Origin: Paraburkholderia antibiotica
GTDB lineage: Bacteria; Pseudomonadota; Gammaproteobacteria; Burkholderiales; Burkholderiaceae
Reading direction: 5' to 3'
DNA length: 64,000 bases
Assembly (NCBI RefSeq): GCF_012927125.1
Contig: NZ_JABBFZ010000002.1
Span: 496,001 to 560,000, forward strand
Under the pieces are notes generated by a model, which saw only the letters and a list, made by a program, of their open reading frames with translations, did no database searches and was not told the DNA's origin. This document shows, piece by piece, positions 63,613 through 64,000 of this stretch (within the stretch, counting starts at the first letter, position 1; the number at the start of each line of letters is the position of its first letter). The translations under genes were made by a program, and so were the position numbers.

Positions 63613-64000
63613 ATGAGCATGCGATCCCAGCCACGCCGCAAACACCGCTTCCCGCGGCGCGCCGGCCTCTCCCTCTGTGTCAGCAGCGCGCTGGCCGCCC
63701 TGTCCGCGAATGCGTGGGCGCAGGCCGAGCCGGCGGTCGCGGCGTCGGCATCGGCACCCGCTGCTGCGCGTGCCGAAGCGGCCGCAGCGGCGGCGCCCGC
63801 GGCATCCGGCGATGCAAACGACAAGGCCGGCAGCAACGCCGCCGCCGACACGACGCCGACCACCACGCTCGCGCCGATCGTCGTGGTCGGCACCACGCCG
63901 CTGCTCGGCATCGGCACGCCGCTCTCGCAGGTGCCGGCCAACGTGCAGACGGTGCGCGCCGCCGATCTGCAACTGCAACGACGCCAGACGCTCAGCGACT
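63613..64000 (+). CDS. TonB-dependent receptor, N-terminal part
   Basis: This is 129 codons of an outer-membrane receptor cut by the right edge. A signal peptide (GLSLCVSSALAALSANAWA) is followed by an Ala-rich linker. The plug-domain start is IVVVGTTPLLGIGTPLSQVPANVQ, typical of TonB-dependent receptors. AGGAGAC precedes the ATG. Next to PQQ genes and a XoxF system, a lanthanide-chelate uptake role is conceivable. PQQ uptake or an unrelated siderophore are equally possible on this fragment. Confidence 0.82.
   Translation, partial: MSMRSQPRRKHRFPRRAGLSLCVSSALAALSANAWAQAEPAVAASASAPAAARAEAAAAAAPAASGDANDKAGSNAAADTTPTTTLAPIVVVGTTPLLGIGTPLSQVPANVQTVRAADLQLQRRQTLSD

Overview
This is a GC-rich 64 kb segment of a Burkholderiales chromosome or megaplasmid. 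The best guess is Paraburkholderia or a close relative, judged from family resemblances and codon bias; no rRNA or other species marker is present. Almost the whole window is one island for one-carbon (C1) and autotrophic metabolism. It holds a lanthanide-type methanol dehydrogenase, PQQ synthesis, the tetrahydromethanopterin (H4MPT)/methanofuran (MFR) formaldehyde-oxidation route with its cofactor biosynthesis genes, and a red-type RuBisCO Calvin-cycle operon.

Layout. 1-3601 (-): mxaR-S-A-C accessory operon of methanol dehydrogenase, cut by the left edge. 3841-5940 (-): an exported small-domain protein, a CbbR-type LysR regulator and an AhpD-like protein. 6194-10320 (-): xoxF, xoxG, xoxJ and an unknown exported protein. 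10750-17034 (+): a pterin carbinolamine dehydratase-like protein, then mptG, mtdB, an ATP-grasp protein, mch and a RimK-like ATP-grasp protein. 17104-18590 (-): an inserted polymorphic-toxin cassette, an RNase A-like toxin with two tandem immunity paralogues. 18882-21004 (+): a CitG-like protein, fae and a small secreted Cys protein. 21204-26199: a dihydroneopterin aldolase-like gene (-) diverging from a sigma54 activator, a flavoprotein and a dihydropteroate-synthase-like gene (+). 26292-35626 (-): cbbLSXFPTAE. 36105-37654 (+): a detached pqqA, a DUF447 protein and mfnB. 37702-47283: non-C1 genes (two glycosyltransferases, a heme-motif lipoprotein, a decayed sigma54 regulator, SDR/LysR pair, kinase, MarR-GNAT fusion, GST). 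47422-50622 (-): mfnE, mfnF and mfnD-like methanofuran genes. 50637-56698 (+): a HisA-like gene and fhcBADC. 56766-61782 (+): cytochrome b561, an aminopeptidase and pqqBCDE. 61779-63427: a NarL-type two-component pair. 63613-end (+): start of a TonB-dependent receptor.

How it works together. XoxF with XoxG and PQQ oxidises methanol to formaldehyde in the periplasm. Fae, MtdB, Mch and Fhc carry the C1 unit on H4MPT and MFR to formate. Complete oxidation to CO2 (formate dehydrogenase is not in the window) would feed the Calvin operon. The main regulatory observation is a set of -24/-12-like elements in front of xoxF, the pterin genes, mptG, citG/fae, folB-like, pqqA and fhc, with a full-length sigma54 activator in the middle. 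This suggests one sigma54 regulon tying methanol oxidation, PQQ precursor supply and formaldehyde oxidation together. No tRNA, rRNA, CRISPR array, transposase or integrase was seen.
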